Assembly: GCA_037176725.1 (NCBI GenBank)
Contig: JAZBRS010000020.1
Location: 91,334,001-91,398,000, forward strand
DNA: 64,000 nucleotides
Direction: 5' to 3'
Source of the DNA: Posidonia oceanica
Taxonomy: Eukaryota > Streptophyta > Magnoliopsida > Alismatales > Posidoniaceae
Both the position numbers and the translations under genes were made by a program. This document shows, in pieces, positions 1-10,908 of the stretch (its first letter is position 1; each line of letters opens with the position of its first letter). The notes beneath the pieces are model-generated. The model made no database searches, had not been told where the DNA came from, and was given only the letters and a program-made list of their open reading frames with translations.

Positions 1-440
1 GCCTATGCATCATTGCATTAGCATTCTTGCATGCATTTGCCTCACATATATGGACATTTTGCATGTAGGCCCCTGCAGTTTCCCTAAATTACACATAGGT
101 CCCTACATTGCATTTCTGCATGCATTTGCACTCCCATATCACTATACCTTGCCCCCTGGCATCCCTTTGAGCATTCTCAACATCTTTTGCATGCATACAC
201 CCTGTTTTGCACACACTTAGGGATAATTTGCACATAGGTTCCTATTAGATCCCTTTTTTTTGGCCCTTGAGCCTTCTGACTTGATTTCTGAATAACTTTT
301 GATCGGACCGTTGGATTTCCACGATCTAACTGTCCAGGTCTTCCTGGTTGAATGTCTTCCATTTTAACCAAAGTTATCTCAGATCAGGCCTCAAATCCTC
401 AAGATAAGCCCATCTGAATCACAACACAGCACCATTTGCC

Positions 441-830
441 TTGTCACTTGCATTTGCTTTGTTTTGCATGCTCGTATCCATTTTTGCTTACATCGTTTTG
501 CATGCCTGCACCCGTTTTCGCTTGCATTTCCATCGTTTTGCGTGCCCACATATGTTTTCTCTTGCATTTGCATCGTTTTGCGTGCTCGCACCCTTTCTCG
601 CTTGAATTTGTATCGTTTTACGTGTCTACTTTGTTTCTTTTGCATATCGCTTGCATTTGTATCGTTTTGCATGCCCACTTTGTTTCTTTTGCATATCGCT
701 TGCATTTGCATCGTTTTGTGTGCCTGCTTTGTTTCTTTTGCATATTGCTTGCATTTGCACCGTTTTGCATGCCTGCATTCATTTTCTTCTGCATTTGCAC
801 CATTTTGCGCACCCACTTTCGCTTTCCCCT
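441..830 (+). repeat. Degenerate tandem repeat around CGTTTTGCRTGC inside the LTR
   Basis: About nine copies of a core ATCGTTTTGCRTGCC recur at 34-50-bp spacing (near 461, 493, 533, 571, 611, 659, 709, 759 and 799). The spacers are built of TTGCATTTGC and TTTGTTTCTTTTGCATATCG. The E4 LTR carries the same core in reverse complement at a tighter ~30-bp period (28370-28645 and 50465-50740), at the same relative place upstream of the conserved LTR 3' block. Confidence 0.75.
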
Positions 831-1140
831 GCATGTCGCTTTGCATTGCATGGTTTGCACCGCCGTTTGTTTTATCGCCTACATTTGCATTAGGGCAATG
901 ATGCTTACTGTCTGGAGTTCTCACGAACCAAGGTTCGCCCGGTTTGGAACACTGACAGCGCTGCTGAGCACATAGGTTGCACGTTTACTTCCCTTGTGCA
1001 TCACACCACTCAAAACACACATTTAGGCAAGTAATCACAGCATATCTAGCACTTAAGCATTCAGGCACATCATTTAGCAGGCAGTCATGGCACTTAGGCA
1101 TGCAAAGCATGCATCATCCCTCATAAGCGAGCGTAAGCCA

Positions 1141-1232
1141 AGAAAGACCAATTCCTCGGACGTGTCGGGGGTGCCTAACACCTTCCCCGTGCGTAATAGG
1201 AATCCTTACCCTTTCTTTGGCCCACAATGACC
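1141..1232 (+). promoter_or_regulatory. Conserved LTR 3'-end block with a wobble-preserved hairpin
   Basis: About 90 bp are conserved among this LTR, the E3 LTR (5059-5149) and both E4 LTRs (28074-27983 and 50169-50078, minus strand), whose surroundings have diverged strongly. The core at 1166-1189 can fold: CGGGG pairs with CCCCG and GTG with CAC around a CCTAA loop. Changes seen in E4 (CAC to TAC, and CCCCG to TCCCG in one LTR) keep G-U pairing. Its place near the LTR 3' end suggests the R/U5 part of the transcript. The function is not known to me. Confidence 0.65.
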
Positions 1233-1523
1233 GTTTTGCCCTCGTCCTTGGCACAAGTCATCTTCTTTGCATAGCATTGCATTGCATTTTTTTGCTTGGT
1301 TTTGCATGTTTTTCATGCATTTCCCCGATTTTCCTTGTCTCCCGACTTAATAGACACGGTGGCGACTCTGATTTGTCTTATCTTTCTTTTTCCCCATTTT
1401 TCGGTGTTTTCGAGTCAAGTTTCCCTTCTCGGATACACCTGCTAATAATGAACCTGATTCCGATCGGTGCACGCGAGCTCTAGCATCATGCATGGACGAT
1501 CCGAACTCTGGGATCGCTATACA

Positions 1524-2486
1524 ACCTCACTTACTTCTCCACCACTTGCCCCTCACAGCACTTCTCCACCGCCTTGCCGGCCTGACAAAGGAGACGACAA
1601 CAACTTACTACCCCTGACATCCACTTGCCTCTCTCTCCCACTTGGGTGGCCGGCAACAAAACCAAATCCACAGCAGCACTTCACCACAGCTTCAGCAATT
1701 CACCACCGCCTTCTCCACTCAATTCGCACCTACAGTAACTACAACCCATTTTTCTTCCACTGCAACCAACGCTCCACTCCATTTTCCTTCACTGCAACTC
1801 ACCTCTTCGTCCACTTCCCATTCCCACAGAACCCACCGGAAAACCCCATCACACAAATAGAGAGCTACAGTGAGAGAGGGGGGAGAGAATTCAAATTCTC
1901 AGAGAGACACCCATTTTCTGAGAGAGAGAACTGAGAGGTAGAACAGAGACTAGAGACCTCCTTGAGCTCCAGAGAACGTCGTCTGACTCAACCCAAATGC
2001 GTTGAGCAGCTACCGTCACCTCCAGCTCCTCCTCCGCCTGCGACGTCACCGGCCGAACCCACCTGACGTCGGCAGCCTTCTCCGCGCACGCACTCAGGTA
2101 ACGATTTCTTCCTAGAGCTTCGTGGTGTTCGTCTCTTGCTTATTTGCCTCTTTACTGCGCGTGTCGAGTCGTCCTGTCCCTTTCCCGCGCTTGCCATCTT
2201 CTTCTTCTCCAACAACAATCGCCGGCCGCAACAGCAACTTGCAGCACTAGTAGCCTCTACGCCACCGGATCTTTTCCAGACCTTCTCTGGATGTCGAGGG
2301 ACTCTTCTGAGCACCGCCCATGCCACGCCGTGGCCTCCAGCACTGCCGTCAGTTGGAGCGACGACTGTCGCGAACCACCAACATTGGGGGAGCGACTAGC
2401 GTGTCGTCACAGCCCGGCGAAGCCTCCCTCACCTTCAGGAGCTCCTCCTCTTGCTTCCTGGCCCTTCCTCTTGGCCAGAGACCCAC
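1524..2486 (+). other. LTR-like debris, no gene
   Basis: C-rich, then AGAGAG-rich sequence that weakly resembles the U3/leader part of the E3 LTR around 2965-3420. Both show CCACTTGCCCCTCACA-like words, a run of GAGAGA, then a splice-donor-like CAGGTAAC near 2096. It is probably an older, truncated LTR of the same family into which E3 inserted. No coding potential is convincing. Confidence 0.45.
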
Positions 2487-2725
2487 TGTAGACACCCCAT
2501 TTTGACAAGCTTTAAATCGACGGATTTCACTTGGAGGAACGAGCTCAGAAGCAGCGGAAGCAAACTCTCCACCCAAACTCAAAACCAGCCTTTTCACCAA
2601 AACCCCATCCAAACCCTAAACCCACCTAAACCTCACCTAAACCATACCCAAGCCAATCCTAAGCCTTAACGCAAGCCCTAACCTAAGCCAAAATCCCAAA
2701 AACAGCCTTGAAACACCTCTAGGAT

Positions 2726-2842
2726 ATTGGACGCTGGCTAATCTAGCATCCAACGTTGGACGCTGTCTATGCTAGCGTCCAACGTTGGACGCTGTCTATG
2801 CTAGCGTCTAATGTTAGATGCTGCATCGGCGAGCGTCCAACG
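2726..2842 (+). repeat. Inverted-repeat cluster GTTGGACGCT / AGCGTCCAAC
   Basis: Tandem dyads of GTTGGACGCT followed 9-10 bases later by AGCGTCCAAC give 10-bp hairpin stems. Further, more degraded copies are scattered through the same LTR near 3690, 3870-3935, 4108-4145, 4333-4392 and 4548-4612. The copy at 4333-4361 is a perfect 13-bp stem with a 3-base loop. Confidence 0.8.
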
Positions 2843-5058
2843 TGTCGAGATGGCCAGCGACCTTTGGCCACCCTCCGCCATGCCCAGAGCCGCCCTCCAC
2901 CCAGTCCTGCCACCCCACGACCTCACGTCCACTCCCCACTTACTATCCCACTCCCTCCAAACACTAGAAACAAGCCCCACTTACTACCTGTCCTCTCCGG
3001 CCTGCCACCTACAACTTCGCCGGCCACTTGCACCTCACAACCCCTCTCCACCACTTCGCCAGCCTGACACCTCCACCTGACAGCACGCTAACTCCCTGCA
3101 CCATTGACAGCCTTATCTCCCTTCAGCACTTACCCACAGCACTCCTCCTTCCTCCACAGTCAGTGCCACAACCCATTAAGGAGAACCCAAAACACACAGA
3201 GCAAACCAGAGAACTCCTCTCCTCCAGATTTCCTCTCCACCACTCCAGAACCCACCAGAGAGTCTGAGAGAACCCCCAGTAATCACCGAATCCTCCTACA
3301 TGTGTGAGAGAACCTCCACAGCAGCCCAGCCCCACCATCCAAGCTCGTCGTCATCCTCGCCGGTCAGCCGCATGCAGCCCTTTCGAGCCACATACAGGTA
3401 GCTTTCTCTTCCCCGGTGCGTCCCTCACCTCCTTCCTCAGCATAGCAACGCTTCATAGCAAGCTTCATGGCTTTCCGGCCTCTTAGATGGCCGAAAATGC
3501 CTTGAACGCCGGCGGCAAGAGGGAGGAGGTGGGTGGAGCAATCCACGTGCCCATTTTTAGCTTTGAATACATTTCCATGTTCGTTAATGCATGCTTATGC
3601 TTACTAGGTAGTTAGCTTTCTATTTTGGATCGATTTGAGCATCGATTCTTGCTGGGAAGTTTCCCGATCTCGTTGGGCGTGCCCTGTGGTAGCGTCCAAC
3701 ACACCTGCTATCATTGGTTAATTTATTCCTTTGCTATTGTGGTTTAAATGTTGTTCCATATGCTTTAACATCTTGCATGCTTTCTCTTATGCTTCTAGAT
3801 GCTATGTTAGGAGTCATATATCAATTTTTGGCTTGGTTTCCTTCTTCGCATTTTTAATCAGTCTGCCTGGATGTTGGACGCGGGGTGATCCAGCATTTTA
3901 TGTAGGACGCAAGTCATTTCAGCGTCTTACACCCCAATGTGTTATTTTTGCATCCTTGCATCTTATAATCGCTTTTATTTGAGAAGTTTATCTTCTCCAT
4001 GTGTGCATATTGCTATCTGGACCTTTCCTTCAGTTGCTTGCAAGTTTTGGCAATGCTTTTTTTATCAGTTTGCATGCTAAGCTTTGTGCCTCTATCTTAT
4101 CTGTGTTGGACGTTGAATGCTCTAGCGTTTTATGTAAAACATTGGGTACTCAAGCTTTTAACAATCTGCTTTGGTTTCAGCCAGCTTTATGCCTGTGTTT
4201 TGTTCTTAAATCTTCTTGGCTTCTTATCTTGCTTGTCTAGCATGATCTGCATGTCTCCTGTTATCATATTGCATTTGCATCACGTTTACATATTCAGCAT
4301 GCATGCATACCTTTCAAAATCCAAGTTCAGGTGTTGGACGCTGGTGATACCAGCGTCCAACGTTAGATGCTGCTAATCCCAGTGTTTAACACCCTCTGCT
4401 TGTTTAAAACAGATTTGTCGCTTGCAATCGACTTCTGAGTTTGGGCTTCGATCTCTTAGCATGATTTATCTGCCCATAACTTTTGCATTGCATTAAAAAC
4501 TCTGTTTTCCACATATGCATCTTTTCTTATAGTTTTTCTGTCCTCTGTATTGGACGCTGTCTGCTCCAGCGTCTGACATTGGACGCTAGCTGCTCCAGCG
4601 TCCAACACTTTACAGTTTGCAGCACTTTGCTTTTGGCGCCATTTTCGTTTCAGACATCGTTTTCCGCACTTCGCCACTTCCAGTACATGCCTTAGCACCC
4701 ATGCATGCTGCTGAATCCCTGTTTCCTATTTTACACCTTGCATCGCCTGTTTTCTCGTGATTTTCCACCTCGGACTTGTTTTCCCTCGCATGTCACTTCG
4801 CATTACATGGTTTTATTCGCCGTTTTGATTTCTTGCCTGCATTGCATTTAGGGCAGTGATGCTTACCATCTGGAGTTCTTATGAACCAGGACACGTCCGG
4901 TTCAGAACACTGGCAGTGTTGCTGAGCACATAGATTGCACTTTTAATTCCCTCCACACTTCTTAGTACCTTAAGCACACATTTGAGCATGTAACTAAGCA
5001 TTCATGGCATTTAAGCATTCAAAGCATGCACCTTCCTGCATATGTGAGCGAGAAGCCT

Positions 5059-5149
5059 AGAAAGACCGATTCCAGACGTATCGGGGGTGCCTAACACCTT
5101 CCCCGTGCGTAATAGGAGTCCTTACCCTTTCTCTTGGCCCACAATGACC
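5059..5149 (+). promoter_or_regulatory. Conserved LTR 3'-end block, E3 copy
   Basis: Counterpart of 1141-1232. The hairpin core is at 5082-5105 (CGGGGGTG, loop CCTAA, CACCTTCCCCG), followed by GTGCGTAATAGGAGTCCTTACCC. It is preserved although the surrounding LTR has drifted. Confidence 0.65.
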
Positions 5150-5732
5150 ATTATGCCATCATCCTAGGCATGAGTCATTTATTTTGCATAGCATTGCACC
5201 CATTTGCATGTTTTCATGCTTTCCCTCGATTTTCCTCGTCTCCTGATTTAATAGACCAGGTGGTGACTCCGAATTTGCTTTATCTTTGTTTTTCCTCCTT
5301 TTTTCGATGTTTTCAAGTCGAGTTTCCTTCCTTGGATCCACCTGCTAATAGTGGCCTATTATCAGTAGTGCGCACTGTAGATATCCCATTTTTGCATTTC
5401 CCAGAGTTCATAGAGAACAGGGACTTCTGAGGCACCAAAGATCACATGTCTAAGGCTTAACAACACATTTTCTAGATCTTCCTTGATTTCTTCAAGCATC
5501 ACTTGATCCTACCTTGACTCAGGTTGTTAGCTGTGGCAGAGCCAACTCACTCAGACTCCTGGCAAGTCCGAGTACCCTGAATATCCTTTATTTCTACTCA
5601 GATTCGTGGCAGATTTGAGTTAACAGAGATGCCTTGTTGATTTCATAGACTATCTGCAATTTCCAGACCTTCAATCTTGTTTCTCTGGCCAAAATTTGGA
5701 AAATAGGGCTAGAAATGACCTGAGCTTACTAG

Positions 5733-6223
5733 TTGCCAGCTGAGGAGGCGACCATCATAGGCGCCATTTAAGGAGGCGACTAAGACGGACGTCCGTCCAA
5801 CAGGTGAGCTACTTTGTAGCCAACTGAGGAGGTGACCCGGATAGGCGCCCCAAAATCAGGCGACTATGGTAGACGTCATCCAAAGGGACGACTAACAAGT
5901 CATAACCGCTCTGGCAGTTGCTTTTTCCACGGTCAATTCCCACTAACCCCTCAACCTTTAGACGCCATCTCAACAGGCGACTAGACGGTTGCGGAACTGC
6001 CTCGGTCTTCCCCACGATCCTTGACCATTAGACGTTGCTACATGCGGTGACTAAAAATCGTGGTCTCCTTCAAACCTCTTTTCCACGGTTATTTCACACG
6101 ATCACCGCACCTGTTAGGTGCCACCTTAATCGGTGACTAACTATTGTGGCCTCGTTCCCGGGTCTTCCCACACTTTGACCAAGCGGTTGCTAGGTTTAGG
6201 CGCCGCTCCAATCGGCGACTAAC
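5733..6223 (+). promoter_or_regulatory. U3 array of GGCGACT dyads upstream of the TATA box
   Basis: About six modules combine a TTAGRCGCC-like half with a GGCGACTAA-like half 8-10 bases later. The last is GTTTAGGCGCC at 6194 and CGGCGACTAAC at 6213. Similar arrays lie in LTR B (about 13630-14115) and LTR C (about 17945-18415). In LTR C one module reads CTCAG-G-CGCC and GGCG-G-CTGAG (18152-18180), keeping outer complementarity with a different sequence. The position directly upstream of the TATA box suggests promoter or enhancer sites. As U3 is also present at the RNA 3' end, an RNA role is possible. Confidence 0.6.
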
Positions 6224-6282
6224 ACTAACTGCCACTTTTCTAGAATTTTCTGAACTCCAACCGTCCCTACACTCCTAGAGTC

Positions 6283-6290
6283 TATAAATA
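6283..6290 (+). promoter_or_regulatory. LTR A TATA box
   Basis: TATAAATA in the context GAGTCTATAAATAGACCCC. It is perfectly conserved in LTR B (14175-14182) and LTR C (18477-18484). Transcription would be expected to start around 6315, which leads into the GAGAGAGAG stretch. Confidence 0.75.
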
Positions 6291-6967
6291 GACCCCCTAG
6301 GTCGGTGGTTTGAGGGTCGGAACTTTGGAGAGAGAGAGAGCCCCCTCAGTCAGGTTAGAAAGAATCTTCTGTAGATTTTAGGTTTCTGAGCTTCCACCTT
6401 CAAACAGCTAGAGTTTCCAAACCATAAGCCCTAGTCTCCACCCTCTATCCAAAGAGAAACCTAAGATCCTAGAGATCACTACATCCCAACTACGATCCTA
6501 GAGATCTCGAGCCTAGCCTGAGCTCCGACCGTGCCTCCACTGCTACTCCACTGCAAACAGCACGAGGGTGAAGGGAGTATCTTCCAATCTTTTTATCTCA
6601 TATTGCATTCCTTAAAATAGGACCCATAGCATATGCATGCGGGGAACAACCCCCGGTTAGTATTAGATCTATTTGTTTCTAGTATTCTCTGTTCTTCTTT
6701 GTTAACATTTACTACACTTGAACTAATCTAGATCTTCTCTTTTTATTTGTTTTGAAGGAAAGGGAATTGCTTACATAACATGAAGGAGCCGCTGGACGAC
6801 ATCCTGCCGTCGATACAGTGATTCGAGTACCCACAGCTTCATCATCTCCCCCTAGGTGTCTTGCCTACCCAAAGGCGAGTGGTGATCACAACAAAGCTGT
6901 CGACGTCGTGGAAGCGCCGGCATCTTCATTCTTAAACACCCCCCCCCAAATCAACATCCATAGAAAG

Positions 6968-6984
6968 TGGGGATCACGGTGGGA
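6968..6984 (+). other. E1 primer-binding site (tRNA-Arg-like)
   Basis: TGGGGATCACGGTGGGA lies six bases after LTR A. The E2 copy at 19144 reads TGGCGATCACGGTGGGA. It resembles the complement of the 3' end of plant tRNA-Arg(CCG/UCG) with a few mismatches. The tRNA assignment is from memory of tRNA ends and is moderately certain. Confidence 0.6.
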
Positions 6985-8330
6985 CTCGGCTTTAGCCAAC
7001 CCTCTATGCTATGTGAGCTTTTTTCCTTCCTTCCTTCATTTACAGTTTAGATCTAGTTGTTTTTCTTTATTTTCGGTTTAGGAGGCCGTGTGCCTAGGTT
7101 TTCACAAATCCTAAACCCTTTAGTTCTTTTTCCTACTAAAAAAAAAACAGAAATCCACTTAGCCGCCCAGTAAACAGGTGCTTGATTAAGTTACAATTCT
7201 TTGCGGCGACTTTTACAGGCGCATCCTCGACAGGCGACTGGACCTGGATTTCTTTTTACTGCAGATCATTTATTTTCAGTAGCTTGCATTGTTTTTTTCT
7301 AGATCTGCAACAGCTTAAAAAAAAAACCTGATTAAAAATCCTATTCACTGTCTTTTAGTTTTTTTTTCGGTTTCTAGGATTGTATGTGTCCACCCTTAAG
7401 GTGGAAACTATTTTATTGATATCAAAGTTAAAGTTCCTTGAGATCTCTTTCTCTAACTAAAACAACCAAGTAGAGCGAACCTAGGCCAGTGCAAGTCGCT
7501 CTCCCATACTCTACTTGATCGGGATAGTTAGATTAAGAACTCAAGGTGTCCTAGGGTTTTATTTTGACTCCTCCTCTTCCCTGAGTCAAAATAATCCTTA
7601 GTAGATACTTGACACTTTGATATTCTTTGTTTATTTATTGTTTTGTGGTTTGGATAGGGCCGATCTTAAGGACAGAATCCTAGGTGGTGGGTCCCTCTTT
7701 AGAGAGACAAGCCCGCCATCTAGGCTCTCTTGGTGGACCCTAAAGAAGGTCAAAGGGTGGTACCTATAAGCCAACAAATCCCATTCAGTATAAACACACA
7801 GGTTTAACTAATTAATTAACTAACTAACCACCTAAATAGTAAAAACAGCGATCTGTCTGCAACTTGTATCCCTTTTTCCTGTGTGTTGCGCGGTCTGTCC
7901 AAGACAGACCTGGTTTGCTGGAGGAACAGGCTCTGAGCCGCCTGTTCAGAAGGTGCCTCGTTCAGCCACCCGGACAACCGGCGACTTGTTTGGCCGCCTG
8001 TCAAATAGGCGATTACAGGGAAACGCTTCATTCAGTGTGCCTTGTTTGCAGGGATTTGTTTATCTCCATTAACAGGTTGCAGAAACATCAAAGCAGCAGC
8101 TACTTACTGATATTTTCACTTCCATTTAATCGAGTCTGTATTAAGTAGTGTTAATCTAGTCTGTAATCTCCTTCTTGAATCCTCTATAATAGTTTGAAAA
8201 AAAAGAAGAGAGAAAAGCAAAAGCAAAAGCAAAAAAAAAAAGAGAAAAGAAAAGCAAAGAAAAAAAAAGAAAGAAAAAAAAACACAATCTTGCAATGGAG
8301 CTTTATTGACCAAATCACGAGCACATCAAC
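6985..8330 (+). other. E1 5' leader (non-coding)
   Basis: Untranslated leader with no convincing gene. It has three notable parts shared with E2. First, GGCGACT/GGCGC motifs occur at 7203-7245 and 7950-8015. Second, a 13-bp hairpin occurs at 7679-7691 with 7712-7724 (two G-T wobbles), matched by 19914-19959 in E2. Third, an A-rich tract of repeated AAAAGC at 8196-8286 ends about 45 bp before the gag start codon. The leader hairpin is a reasonable packaging-signal candidate, by inference only. Confidence 0.6.
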
Positions 8331-10908
8331 ATGACGTTTGCCTCAACCTCTACCTCCATGGCACAACAAAGTCAAGGCCCACATGGGTTCTTATTCAGAG
8401 CTTCAACTTCACAAACAGAGGAACTAGAGACCCCTAATTTCTCGCAAGCGATGGGCCAATCATTTCAAGAAGAAAGAGAAATAAGCCACTCCTGACCTCG
8501 GAGTACCCCGTTTGAGCATACAATTCCTGGAGTGACCTCCCAAGTAGTGCCTACAACGACCGCTCCCTATCTATCTGAGGAAGTGGCTAATGAGATCTAT
8601 CGACCTTTGGCACACCACCACCCCTCGTTTAGGAGCCCGCAAATTCCATTCACCCACCAACCTTCTTTCCTAAACCCTCACCAAAACCCATTAACCACGC
8701 CCACTCACGCCTATGCATACAACATGCCACCAAGCCCCACTATGAACTTCCCCACTCAAAATTCATTCATACAATACCACGTAACACCAACCTACCCTTA
8801 CATCCATCCAACTCCGCCATATACAACCCAATACATACCACAACCTCCCGCAAATACACAATACTACCCTACTTCACTTCCATCATCGTTCTTCCATCCA
8901 CAACAAACTTCTGCTAATGCACAATCATACTACACTCCACATCAAACCCAACCCTTCTCTCCACCATACGACCCTTTATCAGCACCGTTCCACCAAAACC
9001 ATGGGCACCTAAACCAGGGACAGTAAGCCGTGCCGGGACAGGACATCAAGAGAATGATCTCTGAGGCACTAACAGAGGCGGGAGTTACGCATAAAGCACC
9101 GATAGGGTTTGACACGGCAAAATTTCCTCATTTTGTTCTTCCACCTGAGTTCAAAATGCCAAAAATGAGGAAATACAGTGGAACAGAGGATCCAAGGGGC
9201 CATCTAGCCACATTCGCCATGGATGCTCTGCCCTATCAATATGACAATGGGCTTATAATCTATCTCTTCTTCAAAAGCTTGGAAGGAGAAGCATTGGGAT
9301 GGTTCAACACGCTCACAGCATATGATCTCAGTGACTTCAGGATGGTCCAGGAGAAATTTCTGCGCCAATATGTCCATCGCATCTAGCACGAGCCTACAAT
9401 GAGCGACCTCCTCGCTGAAAAGATGAAACCTGATGAGGAGTTTGCTACTTTTGCAAGTAGATGGAGGGACATGGCTGCAAGATCTAAATGTTATATTCCT
9501 GAAAGCCAAGCAGTCGAGATCATCACCCGAAACGCTACAGGAGCACTCAGAACAGGGCTACTAATGAGTGACCTCCGAACATATCCTCAGCTACACGAAC
9601 GCGCTGTAAGGATCCTTCGTTACAAAGAGGATCTACCATTCTTAGAGCTCGAGGGAAGGGGCAAAAAGAAGGGCACTGGCTATACACTTGAAGGGATCAC
9701 TGGTAGCATGGCACAGGTCTCAATCTAGCAGAAGCAGAAGGGCCAATACCAGTCTGAGCAATCACTCCTGGCGAAAGGGCAACTGAACCAGTATCAGCCA
9801 GAGCAGTACCTGAGCCAATCAACGCAGTCCCAGGGGCAGTTAGTGCAGTCAATGCAGCACCAACAACAACAGCCACCTGATTATCCAGTACATGCCAGCA
9901 AAGATACCAGGGGCAACAACAGGGGCAGAGGAACTACATAACGTCCCTCCTCCACGAAACTACAAAGGCCCTCAGAGGCAAAACTATCTTCCGCTTCCTG
10001 AATCAATCCTCGATACATTCATGATGCTGGTTGAAAGTGGAGATCTGCAGCTCCCAAAGCCCAGTCCGAGTTATCCTAATGCTGATATGTCCAAGTACTG
10101 CCCTTACCACCAGAACAACGGGCACACCCTTGAAGAATGCTTCACCGTCAAAGATAAAATTCATAATCTTAATGACAAGGGTGTTATCATGTGGCCTGAG
10201 CTCAAAGCAAGACTAAAGGCGGCTCAACAAGGACAACAACAGATACATCAAGAGCCCTTTATCAACTATCGAGTGGCTCAAGCGGATGCAGAGATCATCT
10301 TATCCGCTGCTCGATCTGAGCTTGCAAACATCCAGTGCATACGAGCAAATTCAGAACAAAGCCCATCAAGCAAAGAGGACCTTAATCCTAAGGCACCCTC
10401 AATGCCTACTCTGAATCCTCAAGTGTTCCAAGACTTAACAGAAGAAGACCAGTTGCCCATCTACGATGAGTATGCAGATTCAGACTGGTATAAAGCAGAA
10501 GCTACACTTGGTTCACTCTGCCAAGCTCTCCAAGCAACACAAGCAAGAGCTGATCCTCCTCCTAAGTTGCCCGACCCTACAAATAGACACACTAGGGGCA
10601 GTCATGAGCACTATGGTCGAGGAGAGGTTACTACAAGGCACATCGACAGCCACACTTCAAAAGGAGGAGGACATCTGATAGCCTCACTCCAAAACAAAGC
10701 CACCAGGGGCACATCGCCTGGAATGGGTCTAGACGAGTCCAACTCTGACCCTCTGAAAGCAAGGACTGGGCGCAAACCAAAAGAAAGACAAGAACATGTG
10801 CCACAAGCACTTGACTGCTACACGCCAGGGCCAGACTTCCGCAGTCACCCCTCAGGTAAGCCCCCTCATCTGGGAAGGGAGGTGCAAAGTTCCACTGAAC
10901 CCGACTGA
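8331..10908 (+). pseudogene. gag: E1 gag (degraded)
   Basis: Capsid/nucleocapsid polyprotein of a Tat-type retrotransposon. The ATG at 8331 is preferred because the following STSTSMAQQ segment is shared with E2 gag at its ATG (20566). The frame runs to 9728 with nonsense codons at 8493 (TGA), 9024 (TAA), 9384 (TAG) and 9726 (TAG). It then shifts frame, and the C-terminal part is read from 9892 to 10908. Order: a Pro/Tyr/Gln-rich N-terminus, a Retrotrans_gag-like core (about 9050-9700, with the motif FFKSLEGEALGWF), then a CxxHx4Hx4C knuckle (CPYHQNNGHTLEEC, near 10100). It is the only structural gene in E1, so mobility would need proteins from a partner such as E2. Confidence 0.85.

Larger units (their letters stand above)
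1..1523 (+). mobile_element. 3' part of a Tat/Ogre-type LTR (same family as the E3 LTR)
   Basis: This is the rear portion of a long LTR whose beginning lies before the window. It ends in GGATCGCTATACA at 1523. The last ~650 bp align with the end of the E3 LTR (4850-5375 plus 14854-14905) and, in reverse complement, with the end of the E4 LTRs (from 28270 down to 27705). Shared words include GGAGTTCTCACGAACC near 915 and the strongly conserved block at 1141-1232. No primer-binding site follows 1523, so this is a 3' LTR or a solo LTR rather than a 5' LTR. Open frames here are low-complexity and follow the tandem repeat, so they are not genes. Confidence 0.8.
2487..5375 (+). mobile_element. E3 5' LTR, first part (interrupted by E1)
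   Basis: It starts TGTAGACACCCCATTTTGAC, the family counterpart of the E4 LTR start TGTTGACACCCC. It runs to 5375, where E1 is inserted. The LTR continues at 14854 and ends TTACTACA at 14905, directly before a tRNA-Arg primer-binding site, giving a total of about 2.94 kb. Continuity is supported by the homologous, uninterrupted LTR end at 1441-1523, which matches both sides of the E1 insertion. A telo-box-like AAACCCTAAACCC lies near 2611. The long C-rich open frames here are not supported as genes. Confidence 0.85.
5376..6961 (+). repeat. E1 5' LTR (LTR A)
   Basis: Begins TGTAGATATCCCATTTTTGC. The 3' edge is set by alignment with LTR C, which ends TCTACA six bases before its PBS. It aligns over its length with LTR B at 13268-14853. 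Differences are a few percent and are concentrated in the first ~350 bp. The direct repeats define the element. Confidence 0.88.

Noticed and set aside
436..975. Long overlapping frames on both strands near the window start
   Set aside because: They follow the short-period CGTTTTGC repeat, are of low complexity (Cys/Phe/His), and have counterparts only in other LTR repeats.
1520..1530. 5' LTR boundary with PBS after the first LTR
   Set aside because: No PBS-like sequence follows 1523, so this is not a 5' LTR.
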